Positions 18,420 through 30,738 of a stretch of DNA of 34,786 nucleotides are shown here, piece by piece. The stretch comes from Bacillota bacterium (GTDB lineage: Bacteria > Bacillota > Dethiobacteria > Dethiobacterales > Dethiobacteraceae): contig JAAZIQ010000057.1 of NCBI GenBank assembly GCA_012800795.1, positions 1 to 34,786 of the forward strand, given 5' to 3'. The translations under genes and the position numbers were made by a program. Within the stretch, counting starts at the first letter, position 1; each line of letters starts with the position of its first letter. The notes under the pieces are model-generated. The model made no database searches. It was not told where the DNA came from and worked only from the letters and a program-made list of their open reading frames with translations.

Positions 18420-19622
18420 TTATTCAATAATACTGGTAACAACACCGGCACCCACTGTCCGGCCGCCTTCACGAATAGCAAAGCGCAGACCTTCTTCAAT
18501 GGCAATGGGGGTAATTAATTCAATCTTCATTTGCACGTTGTCGCCAGGCATTACCATTTCTACACCTTCAGGCAGGGTAATTACCCCTGTTACGTCCGTT
18601 GTACGGAAATAAAATTGCGGACGATAGCCTTGGAAGAAAGGTGTATGACGGCCGCCCTCTTCTTTCTTCAGTACATAAACCTCTGCCATGAATTTAGTAT
18701 GGGGCTTAATGCTGCCGGGTTTAGCCAGTACCTGCCCACGCTGAATGGAATCGCGTTCAACTCCACGCAGCAGGCAGCCAATATTATCGCCGGCTTCCGC
18801 TTTATCCAAAATCTTGCGGAACATTTCTACACCAGTTACCACGGTTTTGCGAGGCTCGTCAGAAAAACCGACAATCTCTACTTCGTCCTGCATCTTGACG
18901 GTGCCGCGCTCTACACGACCGGTGGCAACGGTACCACGACCGGTAATGGTAAAGACGTCTTCAATGGGCATCAAGAAAGGCTTATCAACATCACGCTCGG
19001 GATCGGGAATATAGCTGTCTACTGCATCCATTAATTCCCAAATAACTTTGCAGTCAGGGCAGTCACGTGAACCACAGCCGTGCTCTAATGCTTTCAGAGC
19101 GGAACCAATGATTACGGGAGTATCGTCACCGGGGAATTCATATTCGTTTAACAGGTCACGTACTTCCATCTCTACCAGTTCCAGAAGCTCGGGATCGTCT
19201 ACTTGGTCAGCTTTGTTCATAAAGACAACAATATAAGGAACTCCTACCTGACGAGCAAGCAGAATATGCTCACGAGTCTGTGGCATGGGACCGTCCGCAG
19301 CGGAAACAACCAGAATGGCACCGTCCATTTGAGCAGCACCGGTAATCATATTCTTAACATAGTCGGCGTGACCGGGACAGTCAACGTGTGCATAGTGACG
19401 CTTTTCCGTTTCATACTCCACGTGGGAAGTAGAAATGGTAATACCGCGCTCCCTTTCTTCCGGAGCTTTGTCAATTTGATCAAAGGGAGTCTTCTCAGCA
19501 AAACCGCTGGCGGACAAACAGGTGGTAATTGCCGCCGTTAAAGTTGTTTTACCGTGGTCAACGTGACCAATAGTACCAATATTAACGTGGGGCTTAGTTC
19601 TTTCAAACTTTTGCTTTGCCAT
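18420..19622 (-). CDS. tuf: Translation elongation factor EF-Tu (copy in str operon)
   Basis: GTPase delivering aminoacyl-tRNA to the ribosome. 400 residues: G1 GHVDHGKT (19-26), DCPG (81-84), NKAD (136-139), then domains II and III ending TSIIE. An insertion in the G domain at about 181-191 carries His181 and Cys183, Cys188 and Cys191 ([11 protein letters not shown]); comparable Cys-containing inserts occur in some Clostridia EF-Tu proteins. ATG at 19622 after AAAGGAGGT, 34 bases after fusA. The last 189 bases are almost identical to the partial tuf at 34598-34786. Confidence 0.99.
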   Translation of the reverse strand: MAKQKFERTKPHVNIGTIGHVDHGKTTLTAAITTCLSASGFAEKTPFDQIDKAPEERERGITISTSHVEYETEKRHYAHVDCPGHADYVKNMITGAAQMDGAILVVSAADGPMPQTREHILLARQVGVPYIVVFMNKADQVDDPELLELVEMEVRDLLNEYEFPGDDTPVIIGSALKALEHGCGSRDCPDCKVIWELMDAVDSYIPDPERDVDKPFLMPIEDVFTITGRGTVATGRVERGTVKMQDEVEIVGFSDEPRKTVVTGVEMFRKILDKAEAGDNIGCLLRGVERDSIQRGQVLAKPGSIKPHTKFMAEVYVLKKEEGGRHTPFFQGYRPQFYFRTTDVTGVITLPEGVEMVMPGDNVQMKIELITPIAIEEGLRFAIREGGRTVGAGVVTSIIE

Positions 19623-19656
19623 AATTCATGCAAACCTCCTTTAATTGAACAAAAGA

Positions 19657-21732
19657 TTATCCTCTTTGCATCTTTATAATTTCGTCAGCCAGATTTTTCG
19701 GCACTTCTTCGTAATGTGAAAATTCCATGGAATAGGTACCACGGCCCTGGGTACGGGAACGTAAGTCCGTAGCATAGCCAAACATTTCTGCTAGAGGCAC
19801 TACAGCCTTAATTACCTGCACTCCCATACGCGGTTCCATTCCTTCAATGCGGCCGCGCCGGCTGTTTATATCACCCATAACGTCGCCCATATATTCCTCG
19901 GGCACCGTTACCTCCACTTTCATCACCGGCTCCAAAAGAACCGGATCTGCTTTTGCCACAGCCGCTTTAAAGGCCATGGATCCAGCCACTTTAAAGGCCA
20001 TTTCAGAGGAATCCACTTCATGATAAGAACCATCAACAACCGTAACTTTAACGTCGACAACGGGATAACCGGCTAGCACTCCTGTACTCATAGCTTCTCT
20101 GCAGCCGGCATCAATGGCGGGAATATATTCCTTGGGAATAACGCCGCCTACTATTTTATTTTCAAAGACATAACCCTGGCCAGGCTCTAGCGGTTCAAGT
20201 TCTAACCAACAGTGTCCGTACTGACCGCGTCCGCCGGACTGCCGCACAAATCTACCTTCCGCTTTTGTAGCTTTACGGATGGTCTCTTTATAAGCTACCT
20301 GTGGTTTACCCACATTGGCACCAACCTTAAACTCCCGCAGCAATCTATCGACTATAATTTCTAAATGCAGTTCACCCATACCAGAAATAATGGTCTGTCC
20401 TGTTTCCTCGTCTATTCTGGCACGGAAAGTAGGGTCTTCCTCTGCCAATTTCGACAAGGAAAGGCTCATTTTTTCTTGGTCAGCTTTCGTTTTAGGCTCT
20501 ATAGCCACATCTATTACCGGTTCAGGGAAAGAAATATTCTCCAACACAACCGGTGTATTTTCGCCTACCAATGTGTCGCCGGTAGCCGTATTTTTCAGTC
20601 CGACAATGGCCACGATATCACCGGTGCTTATTTCCTTTACTTCTTCACGATGGTTGGCATGCATCCGTAGGATTCGGCCAACTCTTTCCCGTTTACCTTT
20701 GCTTGAATTATAAACATAGGAACCGCTGGACAGTGATCCAGAATAGACGCGGAGATATGTCAATTTGCCGACATAGGGATCAGTCATAATTTTAAAAGCA
20801 AGTGCCGCAAATGGTGCATCATCTTTGGCTTTGCATTTTATTTCTTCTCCGGTCTGCGGGTTAACACCCTGTACCGGCGGTACATCCAATGGTGATGGCA
20901 AGTAATGAATAATGGCATCAAGCACTGGCTGCACACCTTTATTTTTGTAGGAAGATCCACAAAGAACAGGCACCAACTTCACAGCACAGGTTCCCTTGCG
21001 TAAAGCTGCACGAATCTGCTCTTCACTAATCTCTTCGCCTTCCAAATAGCGCATCATGAGATCATCGTCAAATTCAGCAGCAGCTTCCAGCATTTTTTCG
21101 CGGTATTCCTGAGCTAAATCAAGCAGCTCAGGAGGAATGTCCGTCTCGTCACTGCGAGTTCCCAAGTCATCAGTATAGATAATAGATTTCATGCGAATAA
21201 GATCCACAACACCTCTAAAACTATCTTCCACACCGATCGGGATCTGGACGGGGACCACATTGGCATTGAGCCGTTCTTGCATTGATTTAAGTACATTGAA
21301 AAAATCGGCTCCGGTAATATCCATTTTGTTGACATAAGCAATACGTGGCACATGATATTTATCCGCCTGGCGCCATACCGTTTCAGACTGAGGTTCAACC
21401 CCACCTTTGGCGCAGAAGACTCCGACGGCACCGTCCAGAACACGCAAACTGCGCTCAACCTCCACAGTGAAATCAACGTGTCCGGGCGTATCTATAATAT
21501 TAATGACATAATCACGCCAGATAGCCGTAGTAGCAGCAGAAGTAATGGTAATGCCACGTTCCTGCTCTTGGACCATCCAGTCCATAGTTGCCGCACCTTC
21601 GTGAGTTTCGCCAAGCTTATGAACACGGCCTGTGTAAAACAGAATTCGCTCAGTGGTAGTAGTTTTACCGGCGTCAATATGCGCCATAATTCCTATATTT
21701 CTTATTTTATCCAAAGGCACTGTCCTCGGCAT
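19657..21732 (-). CDS. fusA: Translation elongation factor EF-G
   Basis: Ribosome-translocating GTPase. 691 residues with G1 AHIDAGKTT (17-25), DTPGHVDF (81-88), NKMD (135-138) and the domain IV/V sequences [15 protein letters not shown] and [15 protein letters not shown]. Length and gene order (rpsL-rpsG-fusA-tuf) identify it as canonical FusA, not a paralog such as TetM-like or FusA2. ATG at 21732 with AAAGGAGGGG upstream. Confidence 0.99.
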   Translation of the reverse strand: MPRTVPLDKIRNIGIMAHIDAGKTTTTERILFYTGRVHKLGETHEGAATMDWMVQEQERGITITSAATTAIWRDYVINIIDTPGHVDFTVEVERSLRVLDGAVGVFCAKGGVEPQSETVWRQADKYHVPRIAYVNKMDITGADFFNVLKSMQERLNANVVPVQIPIGVEDSFRGVVDLIRMKSIIYTDDLGTRSDETDIPPELLDLAQEYREKMLEAAAEFDDDLMMRYLEGEEISEEQIRAALRKGTCAVKLVPVLCGSSYKNKGVQPVLDAIIHYLPSPLDVPPVQGVNPQTGEEIKCKAKDDAPFAALAFKIMTDPYVGKLTYLRVYSGSLSSGSYVYNSSKGKRERVGRILRMHANHREEVKEISTGDIVAIVGLKNTATGDTLVGENTPVVLENISFPEPVIDVAIEPKTKADQEKMSLSLSKLAEEDPTFRARIDEETGQTIISGMGELHLEIIVDRLLREFKVGANVGKPQVAYKETIRKATKAEGRFVRQSGGRGQYGHCWLELEPLEPGQGYVFENKIVGGVIPKEYIPAIDAGCREAMSTGVLAGYPVVDVKVTVVDGSYHEVDSSEMAFKVAGSMAFKAAVAKADPVLLEPVMKVEVTVPEEYMGDVMGDINSRRGRIEGMEPRMGVQVIKAVVPLAEMFGYATDLRSRTQGRGTYSMEFSHYEEVPKNLADEIIKMQRG

Positions 21733-21772
21733 TTGGTCCCCTCCTTTCTGTGATGTTATTTATCTGAAAAAA

Positions 21773-22243
21773 CTACCAACGGTAATGGGCAAAAGCTTTG
21801 TTTGCTTCAGCCATCCGGTGTGTATCTTCTTTCTTCTTGAAAGCACCGCCGGTATTGTTGCTGGCATCCAGAATTTCAGCAGCAAGACGCTGGGCCATTG
21901 TTCTTTCACCACGCTCACGGGCATAGTTTGTCAGCCAGCGCAGCGCCAGGATAATACGGCGATGCTGCGTCACTTCCACCGGCACTTGATAGTTGGCTCC
22001 ACCCACACGGCGGGCCTTAACTTCCAGCACAGGTGAAACATTTTTTACTGCCACTTCAAGAACTTCCATGGGGTCACGGCCCGTTTTTTCACGAATAATT
22101 TCCATTGCTTCATAAAAGATGGTCTGCGCAATCCCCTTTTTACCATCAAGCATTAAATAGTTAATGAACTTTGTCACCAATTTAGAGTTGTATATGGGAT
22201 CAGGCATCACATCTCTTTTGGGCACAGGGCCTTTTCGAGGCAT
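21773..22243 (-). CDS. rpsG: 30S ribosomal protein S7
   Basis: 16S rRNA-binding protein nucleating the 30S head. 156 residues with [41 protein letters not shown] and the C-terminal [22 protein letters not shown] in its short form. ATG at 22243 behind AAAGGAGGTT, 39 bases after rpsL. Confidence 0.98.
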   Translation of the reverse strand: MPRKGPVPKRDVMPDPIYNSKLVTKFINYLMLDGKKGIAQTIFYEAMEIIREKTGRDPMEVLEVAVKNVSPVLEVKARRVGGANYQVPVEVTQHRRIILALRWLTNYARERGERTMAQRLAAEILDASNNTGGAFKKKEDTHRMAEANKAFAHYRW

Positions 22244-22282
22244 ATCTTAACCTCCTTTCACAGGGGTCTTTTTATATTTAAA

Positions 22283-22657
22283 TTATTTTTTCGGACGTTT
22301 TGCACCGTATTTGGAACGGGCTTGTTTTCTGTTTTCTACACCAGCCGCATCCAGTGCACCGCGTACCAAGTGATAACGTACACCCGGGAGATCCTTAACG
22401 CGGCCACCACGGACAAGCACAACAGAGTGCTCCTGCAAATTATGTCCGATGCCAGGTATATAGGTGGAAACTTCAATCCCATTGGTTAAACGAACACGAG
22501 CAATTTTGCGCAGTGCCGAATTAGGCTTTTTAGGCGTGGTTGTGGAAACACGTGTACACACCCCACGCTTCTGTGGAGATTTTTCCAAGGCAGGCGCATC
22601 TGATTTTTTAACTACTCGTTGTCTTCCCTTGCGCACCAACTGATTTAAGGTTGGCAT
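22283..22657 (-). CDS. rpsL: 30S ribosomal protein S12
   Basis: Decoding-centre protein. 124 residues; the loop [18 protein letters not shown] has lysine at the position associated with streptomycin sensitivity (K43), and the second loop [13 protein letters not shown] also has the wild-type lysine, so no resistance substitution is seen. ATG at 22657 after GGAGGTGGAG. Preceded by a stable hairpin in the gap to the L7Ae-like gene. Confidence 0.98.
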   Translation of the reverse strand: MPTLNQLVRKGRQRVVKKSDAPALEKSPQKRGVCTRVSTTTPKKPNSALRKIARVRLTNGIEVSTYIPGIGHNLQEHSVVLVRGGRVKDLPGVRYHLVRGALDAAGVENRKQARSKYGAKRPKK

Positions 22658-22695
22658 CCCACTCCACCTCCTTCCCTAAGGCTACAAGTGTGAAG

Positions 22696-22725
22696 CTCGC
22701 CCACCCGCTTTGGCGAGCGGGCGAG
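22696..22725. other. GC-rich hairpin upstream of rpsL
   Basis: On the minus strand CTCGCCCGCTCGC and GCGGGTGGGCGAG can form about 13 bp (two G-U pairs) around a loop of four bases. It fills the gap between the L7Ae-like gene and rpsL. No U-run follows it on the transcribed strand, though AAAAATTTT follows it on the plus strand, so it is either a leader structure of rpsL or a processing site. Confidence 0.55.
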
Positions 22726-22732
22726 AAAAATT

Positions 22733-22987
22733 TTAGTCCATTTCGATAATGGCAGACATGGCTGCTTTTACTTTAATGCCGCAAGCCTGACCAAGCTCTT
22801 CCATTGTATCAACAAATGTAACCGGTATGTTGCGCTCTTTGCAGGCTTCTAAAACCGGTTTAACAATATGTTCTGCGGCATCACGCGCAACAAACACATG
22901 TTGAGCCTCTTCATTAGTAACTGCTTTTGTCGTTTGCTTCGTGCCTGTTACAATCTTGCGAGCTTGCTTAAGAACTTCAATGTCCAT
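22733..22987 (-). CDS. L7Ae/L30e-family K-turn-binding protein (YbxF-like)
   Basis: 84-residue member of the L7Ae/L30e/Gadd45 family, related to Bacillus YbxF, which binds kink-turn RNA and associates with ribosomes. Visible are the RNA-contacting KIVTGTKQTTKAVTN segment, HVFVARDAAEHIVKPVLEAC and VTFVDTMEELGQACG. Start ATG at 22987 with GGAGGT seven bases upstream; an earlier start would precede the ribosome site. First gene of the str operon, directly behind the promoter at 23027-23055. Confidence 0.93.
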   Translation of the reverse strand: MDIEVLKQARKIVTGTKQTTKAVTNEEAQHVFVARDAAEHIVKPVLEACKERNIPVTFVDTMEELGQACGIKVKAAMSAIIEMD

Positions 22988-23026
22988 AGGGCAACCTCCA
23001 TCTATTGTGGAAAGGCACACTCCGAC

Positions 23027-23055
23027 ATTTTACCATCATCAACTGCCCTTGTCAA
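23027..23055 (-). promoter_or_regulatory. Strong sigma-A promoter of the str operon
   Basis: Minus strand: -35 TTGACA (23050-23055), 17-bp spacer, -10 TAAAAT (23027-23032) with an extended TG one base upstream. Lies between rpoC and the L7Ae-like gene. A second TTGACA 20 bases further upstream forms, with the first, a near-perfect inverted repeat (23048-23058 and 23068-23078, one mismatch). Confidence 0.8.
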
Positions 23056-23132
23056 TCTTTTGCGTTTAGATTGTCAAGCTTTTAAGAGAGAGAAAGTGCG
23101 TCCTTCCAATATATTCTGCTTAGCAACAATAA

Positions 23133-26100
23133 CTATTCTTCCTGGGCTGCTTTTGTTTCGGTATCGCCCGACTGATCCGCATCCTCCACCGGCCTCTCTA
23201 CCAGCGGCCTTACACGGACATTGCGGTAACGGCTCATACCGGTACCGGCAGGAATCAACTTACCAATAATCACATTTTCTTTTAGTCCCAGCAGGGGATC
23301 TTTCTTACCCTTAATGGCTGCATCCGTTAAAACACGGGTTGTTTCCTGGAAAGAAGCAGCAGATAGGAAGGATTCTGTTGCTAAGGAAGCTTTAGTTATC
23401 CCCAAAAGCACAGGACGCGCCACTGCCGGCTTCTTGCCCTCAGCTATGGCAGCAGCATTGACATCCTCAAAAACAAAACTATCGACCAAACCACCGGGCA
23501 GGAGCTCAGTATCACCGGGATCCTCAACCTTAACTTTCCTCAGCATCTGACGCACAATTACTTCTATGTGCTTATCATTAATCTCAACACCCTGCAGGCG
23601 ATATACACGCTGTACCTCCTGCAGCAAATATACCTGCACGCCGTGTATACCTTTAACACGCAGCAAGTCGTGCGGGTTAATAGAACCCTCCGTCAGTTCC
23701 TGGCCGGCTTCTACCTGTTCGCCGTCTCTTACCTTAAGTCGCGAACCATAAGGAATGGCATAGGTTTTGGTTTCTCCATCGCTTTGGGTAATGTGAACTT
23801 CACGACGCTGACGGGTTTCAACTATTTTAACTGTACCGTCTGCTTCAGCAATTAAAGCCAACCCTTTAGGTTTACGCGCTTCAAATAACTCTTCCACCCG
23901 CGGCAAACCTTGTGTAATATCGTCTCCAGCCACACCACCGGTATGGAAGGTACGCATTGTGAGCTGCGTTCCAGGCTCGCCAATGGATTGAGCAGCGATA
24001 ATACCAACCGATTCGCCCACGTCGACCACACGACCGGTGGCCAAATTACGTCCGTAACATTTCACGCAGACGCCATGACGGGTTCTGCAGGTAAGAACAG
24101 AGCGAATAGGCACTTCTTTAATTCCCTTGCGAATAATTTCGTCCGCTTTGTCCTCGTTAATATATTCATCTTTAGCTACTAAGAGTTCCCCTGTTTCGGG
24201 ATCAAAGATATCTGCTGCGGCAAAACGACCGTTAATACGATCATGCAGTTCCTCTATGACCTCATTACCGTCATAGATGTTAGATACCATAATACCCTGT
24301 GTTGTTCCGCAGTCCACTTCACGGACAATGACATCCTGCGCCACATCAACCAAACGCCGCGTCAAATATCCCGAGTCGGCAGTTTTTAAGGCTGTATCGG
24401 CTAATCCCTTGCGTGCACCGTGCGTCGAAATAAAATACTCCAAAACCGTTAGACCCTCGCGGAAGTTTGCCTTAATTGGCAAATCAATAATCTTACCCGT
24501 CGGGTCAGCCATCAAGCCCCGCATACCTGCAAGCTGTGTAATCTGGGAAATGTTACCACGGGCTCCGGAGTATGCCATCATATAAATGGAATTAAAACGA
24601 TCCAAAGTGTTCAGTAATTCCTTGGTAAGATCATCTTTGGCCTTGGTCCAAATATCTATGACATGATCATAGCGTTCCTCCTCCGTAATCAAACCACGGC
24701 GAAATTGCGTTTCAATCATTTCAACTTCTTTTTCTGCCGCTGCTAAAATCTCAGCTTTCTTTTCCGGGATAGTGACGTCGGTAATCCCCACGGTTAGACC
24801 GGCTTTGGTAGCATAAGTAAAACCTAATTTTTTTATGCTGTCCAATACTTCTGCGGTGCGAGAGTTACCGTACTTACGATAACAAAGCGCAATAATATTG
24901 CCAAGGAAATTTTTCTTAATAGCTTCTTTAAGTGGCTGCTGTTTTATTATTTCCGGTATATTTTGACCCCTTTGTGTAATAAAATCACTTTCCGGAACCG
25001 GGCAGTTAAAGTCAGGATTATTAATATAAGGGAAATCCGCAGGGAAAATATCATTGAAAATTAATTTGCCGGCTGTCGTGATCAAATATTTTGTTCCGGG
25101 TCGACTTATCAGCTCTTCAAGTCCCTGAAAATTCTTTTGATAGTCACTAATATTAACGGCAATACGGGCATGCAGATCAATGGACCCGGTCTGGTAAGCC
25201 AAGATAGCTTCATTGGGAGAAAGGAAAACCTTTCCCTCACCGACAGCATCTTTCTTTTCCAGCGTCAAGTAATAGCAGCCTATAACCATATCCTGGGTAG
25301 GCGTTGTAACGGGGCGGCCGTCTTTGGGATTAAGAATATTTTGGGCCGATAGCATCAGCAAACGTGACTCTGCCTGCGCCTCTGCCGACAGCGGAACGTG
25401 TACCGCCATTTGGTCACCATCAAAGTCTGCGTTATAAGCAGTACAGACTAAAGGATGAATTTTAATGGCCCTTCCTTCCACCAGCACCGGCTCAAAAGCC
25501 TGGATGCCAAGACGGTGCAGTGTAGGCGCCCGGTTTAACAAAACAGGATGGTCACGAATTACTTCTTCCAGTACGTCCCATACTTCCGGACGCACCTTTT
25601 CCACCATGCGTTTTGCACTCTTAATATTGTGGGCATGGCCCTTTTGTACCAGGCGCTTCATCACAAAGGGCTTAAAAAGCTCCAAGGCCATTTCTTTAGG
25701 TAAGCCGCATTGATACAGTTTTAGCTCCGGCCCTACCACAATAACGGAACGGCCTGAATAGTCAACACGTTTTCCTAAAAGATTCTGCCGGAAACGGCCT
25801 TGCTTCCCTTTGAGCATATCAGACAATGATTTGAGCGGCCTGTTACCCGGACCGGTTACGGGACGGCCGCGACGCCCGTTATCGATTAGGGCATCCACGG
25901 CTTCCTGCAGCATTCTTTTTTCATTCCGAACTATAATATCGGGAGCTCCCAGATCCAGTAAGCGCTTCAAACGATTATTGCGGTTAATAACCCGCCTGTA
26001 GAGGTCATTCAAATCTGAAGTGGCAAAACGGCCACCATCCAGCTGTACCATAGGACGGAGATCAGGCGGAATAACGGGAATTACTTCCAAAATCATCCAT

Positions 26101-26789
26101 GAAGGAGAATTGCCTGACTGCCGAAATGCCTCGGCTACTTCCAAACGCCGCACCGCACGGATTTTCTTCTGCCCCGTTGCCGTGCGGATTTGGGCACGCA
26201 GCTCTTTTACCAACTCATCTAAATCTATTTCTTCCAATAGCTTTTTAATGGCTTCAGCGCCCATTTCGGCTTTAAAGCCGCGTCCCACTTTAAAAAGATG
26301 GTCATATTTCTCCCGATATTCGCGGTATTCCGTATCTGTCAGCAGCTGTTTTTTCATCAAGCCGGTATCACCGGGATCAATAACTACATAGGCAGCAAAG
26401 TAGAGAACTTTTTCCAAAGCCCGAGGCGACATATCCAACAGCAGTCCCATCCGGCTTGGTATGCCCTTAAAGTACCAGATATGAGATACCGGCGCAGCCA
26501 ATTCAATGTGCCCCATGCGCTCCCGCCGTACTTTGGCCCGCGTCACTTCTACACCACAGCGGTCACAAACTACTCCTTTATACCGCACTCGCTTATATTT
26601 ACCGCAATGACATTCCCAATCTTTTTGTGGCCCAAAAATTTTCTCACAGAACAAACCTTCTCGTTCTGGCTTTAAAGTTCTGTAATTAATGGTTTCGGGC
26701 TTTTTTACTTCTCCACGCGACCATTTGCGGATTTGTTCAGGTGAAGCCAAACCGATTCTTATTGAATCAAAATTGTTGACATCTAGCAA
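23133..26789 (-). CDS. rpoC: RNA polymerase beta' subunit
   Basis: Catalytic subunit of RNA polymerase. 1218 residues with the N-terminal zinc finger [20 protein letters not shown], the catalytic [12 protein letters not shown] with three Mg-binding aspartates (about residue 450), the trigger-loop/bridge-helix part ([19 protein letters not shown]) and a second zinc site [13 protein letters not shown]. Length is close to Bacillus RpoC. TTG start (26787-26789) eight bases after AGGGAGG gives the standard N-terminus MLDVNNF. No terminator is visible after it. Confidence 0.99.
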   Translation of the reverse strand: MLDVNNFDSIRIGLASPEQIRKWSRGEVKKPETINYRTLKPEREGLFCEKIFGPQKDWECHCGKYKRVRYKGVVCDRCGVEVTRAKVRRERMGHIELAAPVSHIWYFKGIPSRMGLLLDMSPRALEKVLYFAAYVVIDPGDTGLMKKQLLTDTEYREYREKYDHLFKVGRGFKAEMGAEAIKKLLEEIDLDELVKELRAQIRTATGQKKIRAVRRLEVAEAFRQSGNSPSWMILEVIPVIPPDLRPMVQLDGGRFATSDLNDLYRRVINRNNRLKRLLDLGAPDIIVRNEKRMLQEAVDALIDNGRRGRPVTGPGNRPLKSLSDMLKGKQGRFRQNLLGKRVDYSGRSVIVVGPELKLYQCGLPKEMALELFKPFVMKRLVQKGHAHNIKSAKRMVEKVRPEVWDVLEEVIRDHPVLLNRAPTLHRLGIQAFEPVLVEGRAIKIHPLVCTAYNADFDGDQMAVHVPLSAEAQAESRLLMLSAQNILNPKDGRPVTTPTQDMVIGCYYLTLEKKDAVGEGKVFLSPNEAILAYQTGSIDLHARIAVNISDYQKNFQGLEELISRPGTKYLITTAGKLIFNDIFPADFPYINNPDFNCPVPESDFITQRGQNIPEIIKQQPLKEAIKKNFLGNIIALCYRKYGNSRTAEVLDSIKKLGFTYATKAGLTVGITDVTIPEKKAEILAAAEKEVEMIETQFRRGLITEEERYDHVIDIWTKAKDDLTKELLNTLDRFNSIYMMAYSGARGNISQITQLAGMRGLMADPTGKIIDLPIKANFREGLTVLEYFISTHGARKGLADTALKTADSGYLTRRLVDVAQDVIVREVDCGTTQGIMVSNIYDGNEVIEELHDRINGRFAAADIFDPETGELLVAKDEYINEDKADEIIRKGIKEVPIRSVLTCRTRHGVCVKCYGRNLATGRVVDVGESVGIIAAQSIGEPGTQLTMRTFHTGGVAGDDITQGLPRVEELFEARKPKGLALIAEADGTVKIVETRQRREVHITQSDGETKTYAIPYGSRLKVRDGEQVEAGQELTEGSINPHDLLRVKGIHGVQVYLLQEVQRVYRLQGVEINDKHIEVIVRQMLRKVKVEDPGDTELLPGGLVDSFVFEDVNAAAIAEGKKPAVARPVLLGITKASLATESFLSAASFQETTRVLTDAAIKGKKDPLLGLKENVIIGKLIPAGTGMSRYRNVRVRPLVERPVEDADQSGDTETKAAQEE

Positions 26790-26858
26790 GGGCTTTTCCT
26801 CCCTTTCATCTACTCTTGCTTCTGCTTCATGGACAAACCAGATCTAACAACAAATTAT

Positions 26859-29800
26859 TTACTCCTCTTCATCCATCTCTCTGTAACTCCTTTTGCGCCT
26901 GCGATAGCGGAAAGCATCCTCCTCCAAATCATCGTAATCTTCGTCGTCATCAAAATCATAAGAATCAAGACCGGTCAAGTCTTCATCCAGTTCGTCAGCC
27001 AAGTCATCATCCACGTCGTCAGCCAAATCTAATTTCAGATCTAAGTCATCAAACTCTAAATCTTCATCAACATCTTCCAAGCTGATATCCTCAATTTCAC
27101 CCTCATCGTCCTGATCACCTGTTTCTACTTCAGCCTGATCTTCTTCATCTCTATCAGGCTCTTGCGCCAAAGTAAACTTCTCTTTACCTACAGGCCGGTC
27201 TTCATCCTCATTGCCCTCGATATTAACCCCTAAATCATGGGTCTCATCGTCATCATCATTTTCACGTATTTCCATTTCGCCGGAATCCGCATCAATAACC
27301 CTGACATCCAGGGCCAAGCTTTGCAGTTCTTTTACCAACACTTTGAATGATTCAGGTACACCGGGCTCGGGAATATTTTCTCCCTTCACAATGGCTTCAT
27401 AAGTTTTTACTCGACCCACCACATCGTCGGATTTGACAGTAAGAATTTCCTGTAAAGTATATGCTGCGCCATATGCCTCCAAAGCCCATACCTCCATCTC
27501 ACCAAAACGCTGGCCGCCAAACTGTGCTTTACCACCCAAAGGCTGCTGCGTAACCAGAGAGTATGGACCTGTTGAGCGGGCATGAATTTTATCGTCCACC
27601 AGGTGGGCAAGTTTTAGCATATAAACATAACCTACGGTTATTTCGTTATCAAAAGGCTCTCCCGTGCGGCCATCATAAAGTATGGTCTTGCCATTTGGAG
27701 GCAGGCCGGCTTCGGCAATGGCCGCCATAACGTCTTCTTCCCGTGCACCGTCAAAGACGGGGGAAGCAACGTAAATCCCCAAAGTTTTGGCTGCCCAGCC
27801 CAAATGGGTTTCCAGTATCTGCCCCAGATTCATCCGGGAGGGCACACCCAGAGGGTTAAGAACTATTTCCACCGGCGTACCGTCAGGTAAGAAAGGCATA
27901 TCTTCTTCCGGCAAAATGCGTGAAATTACTCCTTTATTACCGTGGCGGCCGGCCATCTTATCTCCTTCAGAAATCTTGCGCTTTTGCGCCACATAAACAC
28001 GAACTAACTGGTTGACACCAGGCGGCAGTTCGTCTCCCTGTTCGCGCGTAAAGACTTTTACGTCCACTACCATGCCTGACTCACCATGGGGCACACGCAG
28101 TGAAGTATCACGGACTTCACGTGCCTTCTCACCAAAGATAGCACGTAAAAGCCTTTCTTCTGAAGTAAGTTCCGTTTCCCCTTTCGGTGTAACTTTACCA
28201 ACCAGGATGTCTCCGGCCCTCACTTCTGCTCCGGGGCGGATAATTCCCCGTTCATCCAGATCTTTTAAAGCGTCCTCACCGACATTGGGAATATCCCGTG
28301 TTATTTCTTCAGGTCCCAATTTGGTGTCACGTGCCTCTGCTTCATATTCTTCTATATGGATGGACGTAAAAATATCTTCTTTTACCAGTTTTTCGCTTAA
28401 TAAAATGGCATCCTCGTAATTGTAGCCTTCCCAGGGCATAAAAGCCACCAGGACGTTGCGGCCCAACGCCAGTTCGCCCTGATTGGTGGAAGGACCGTCA
28501 GCAATTACCTGACCTTCTTCCACCCATTGCCCTTTACGAACAATGGGACGCTGATTCATGCATGTTCCCTGGTTAGAACGCTTAAATTTTTGTAAAGTAT
28601 AGATATCACAGCCACGCTGGAAATTGCCCCGCGACTCGCCCGGGAAAATTTCACCGGTGCGGCCGTTAATTATCCGGTTCGGTGACATATCATCGTCCTT
28701 ACGGCGGATAATAATGGTGGTGGAAGTAACATAAACAACTTCTCCGGCAGTTCTTGCCAAGACAACCACACCGGAATCGCGTGCTGTTTTATATTCCAAG
28801 CCTGTCCCGACCAGCGGCGCGTCCGTTTTCAACAGCGGTACAGCCTGACGCTGCATGTTGGCACCCATGAGGGCACGGTTAGCATCGTCATTTTCTAAAA
28901 ACGGGATTAGCGCCGTAGCCACAGAGACCAGCTGTTTGGGCGAAACGTCCATAAAATCAATGGCAGTGGGCGGACGTGTAACGGTTTCATTGCGGTAGCG
29001 ACAAGTAACACGATTGCTCAAGAAATAGCCCTCTTCATCCAATTCAGCGTTAGCTTGCGCTATATTATATTGATCTTCATCATCGGCTGTGAGATAAACA
29101 ATCTCATCTGTAACCCGTCCCTTTTCCTTATCCACCTTACGATAGGGCGTTTCAATAAAGCCAAACTCATTAATACGCGCATAAGTAGAAAGGGAACCTA
29201 TTAGTCCGATATTGGGACCTTCGGGAGTCTCAATGGGACACATACGCCCATAGTGGGAGTGATGCACATCACGCACTTCAAATCCCGCCCGCTCCCGGCT
29301 TAAACCGCCTGGGCCAAGGGCTGACAGGCGCCTTTTATGAGTCAACTCCGCCAAGGGATTAGTTTGATCCATAAATTGTGATAATTGACTGGAACCGAAA
29401 AATTCCTTTACTGCGGCTATAACGGGACGAATATTAATCAGGGCTTGCGGAGTAATGGCCTCCACATCCTGAATTGTCATGCGCTCCCGCACAACTCGCT
29501 CCATTCTGGATAAACCAATGCGAAACTGATTCTGCAATAGCTCACCCACACTGCGTAAACGGCGATTGCCTAGATGATCTATATCATCCACGCTGCCTAT
29601 GCCGTCAATCAAATTAAGAATATAACCGACGGTGGCCACGATATCTTCTTTGGTCAAAGATTTTGTGGAAGCAGGAACCAGTCCATTAGTTATAACGGTC
29701 ACTTCACGCTCGTCATGTTCAATGCGAATGCGGTCGACGCCTTTTTCTAAGAACATTTGAGCCATTTCCCGCGTAACCGCTTCACCGGCGCGAGCCAAAA

Positions 29801-30695
29801 TATTATCTTCCGCATCTACTACATTTTCCGCTAACTTTTTCTGCAATACGCGCGGCAGGAAAGATAATTTTTTATTAATTTTATATCGACCTACACGGGC
29901 AAAATCATAACGCTTATGATCAAAGAAAAGCGACTCAAAAAGTGAGCGTGCATTATCTACGTTTAAAGGTTCACCAGGGCGCAGCCTCTTATAAATTTCT
30001 AAAACACCTGTTTCAAAAGAATCTGTATGGTCTTTTTCCAGTGTAGCCAAAATACGTTCATCATGACCATAAAGACGTAAAATATCATTATTAGTACCAT
30101 AACCAATGGCACGCAAAAGAGCCGTTACCGGCACCTTCCGCGTACGATCCACCCGAACATAGATAACATCATTGACATCAGTTTCAAATTCCAGCCAGGC
30201 ACCGCGGTTTGGGATAATTGTAGCTGTATAAAGTACTTTACCGCTGAAATCAATCTGACTGTTGAAGTAAACACCGGGCGAGCGAACTAACTGACTAACA
30301 ATAACCCTTTCGGCACCGTTAATAATAAAGGTGCCATTATTAGTCATAAGGGGAAAATCACCCATAAATACTTCTTGCTCTTTCACTTCCCCGGTTTCCT
30401 TGTTTATGAGGCGAACCCGTACGCGTAACGGCACCGAGTAAGTGGCGTCGCGTTCTTTGCATTCATCAACAGAATACTTGGGTTCCCCCAGGGTGTAGCC
30501 AATAAACTCCAAGACCAGATTTCCCGTAAAATCCTGAATTGGCGAAATCTCATCAAACATTTCCTGGAGGCCTTCCTTTAGAAACCACTCATAGGAAGAC
30601 TTTTGGATTTCTATTAGGTTAGGCAGCTCGAGAATTTCGTCAATCCGGGCATAGTTGCGGCGCTTCCTTGTTCCCGCGTCAATAACTTTGAACAT
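26859..30695 (-). CDS. rpoB: RNA polymerase beta subunit with long acidic C-terminal tail
   Basis: Second large catalytic subunit of RNA polymerase. 1278 residues; the rifampicin region is wild-type ([14 protein letters not shown] and [13 protein letters not shown]). The conserved core ends near residue 1141 ([10 protein letters not shown]). After it come about 137 residues of which 66 are Asp or Glu, with a short basic patch ([10 protein letters not shown]) near the end; Bacillus has a much shorter acidic tail. ATG at 30695 behind AGGAGTGG. Followed by rpoC after 69 bases. Confidence 0.99.
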   Translation of the reverse strand: MFKVIDAGTRKRRNYARIDEILELPNLIEIQKSSYEWFLKEGLQEMFDEISPIQDFTGNLVLEFIGYTLGEPKYSVDECKERDATYSVPLRVRVRLINKETGEVKEQEVFMGDFPLMTNNGTFIINGAERVIVSQLVRSPGVYFNSQIDFSGKVLYTATIIPNRGAWLEFETDVNDVIYVRVDRTRKVPVTALLRAIGYGTNNDILRLYGHDERILATLEKDHTDSFETGVLEIYKRLRPGEPLNVDNARSLFESLFFDHKRYDFARVGRYKINKKLSFLPRVLQKKLAENVVDAEDNILARAGEAVTREMAQMFLEKGVDRIRIEHDEREVTVITNGLVPASTKSLTKEDIVATVGYILNLIDGIGSVDDIDHLGNRRLRSVGELLQNQFRIGLSRMERVVRERMTIQDVEAITPQALINIRPVIAAVKEFFGSSQLSQFMDQTNPLAELTHKRRLSALGPGGLSRERAGFEVRDVHHSHYGRMCPIETPEGPNIGLIGSLSTYARINEFGFIETPYRKVDKEKGRVTDEIVYLTADDEDQYNIAQANAELDEEGYFLSNRVTCRYRNETVTRPPTAIDFMDVSPKQLVSVATALIPFLENDDANRALMGANMQRQAVPLLKTDAPLVGTGLEYKTARDSGVVVLARTAGEVVYVTSTTIIIRRKDDDMSPNRIINGRTGEIFPGESRGNFQRGCDIYTLQKFKRSNQGTCMNQRPIVRKGQWVEEGQVIADGPSTNQGELALGRNVLVAFMPWEGYNYEDAILLSEKLVKEDIFTSIHIEEYEAEARDTKLGPEEITRDIPNVGEDALKDLDERGIIRPGAEVRAGDILVGKVTPKGETELTSEERLLRAIFGEKAREVRDTSLRVPHGESGMVVDVKVFTREQGDELPPGVNQLVRVYVAQKRKISEGDKMAGRHGNKGVISRILPEEDMPFLPDGTPVEIVLNPLGVPSRMNLGQILETHLGWAAKTLGIYVASPVFDGAREEDVMAAIAEAGLPPNGKTILYDGRTGEPFDNEITVGYVYMLKLAHLVDDKIHARSTGPYSLVTQQPLGGKAQFGGQRFGEMEVWALEAYGAAYTLQEILTVKSDDVVGRVKTYEAIVKGENIPEPGVPESFKVLVKELQSLALDVRVIDADSGEMEIRENDDDDETHDLGVNIEGNEDEDRPVGKEKFTLAQEPDRDEEDQAEVETGDQDDEGEIEDISLEDVDEDLEFDDLDLKLDLADDVDDDLADELDEDLTGLDSYDFDDDEDYDDLEEDAFRYRRRKRSYREMDEEE

Positions 30696-30738
30696 TCAGG
30701 TATCCACTCCTGTCCCTAGGTTTTACCCATCATGAAAA

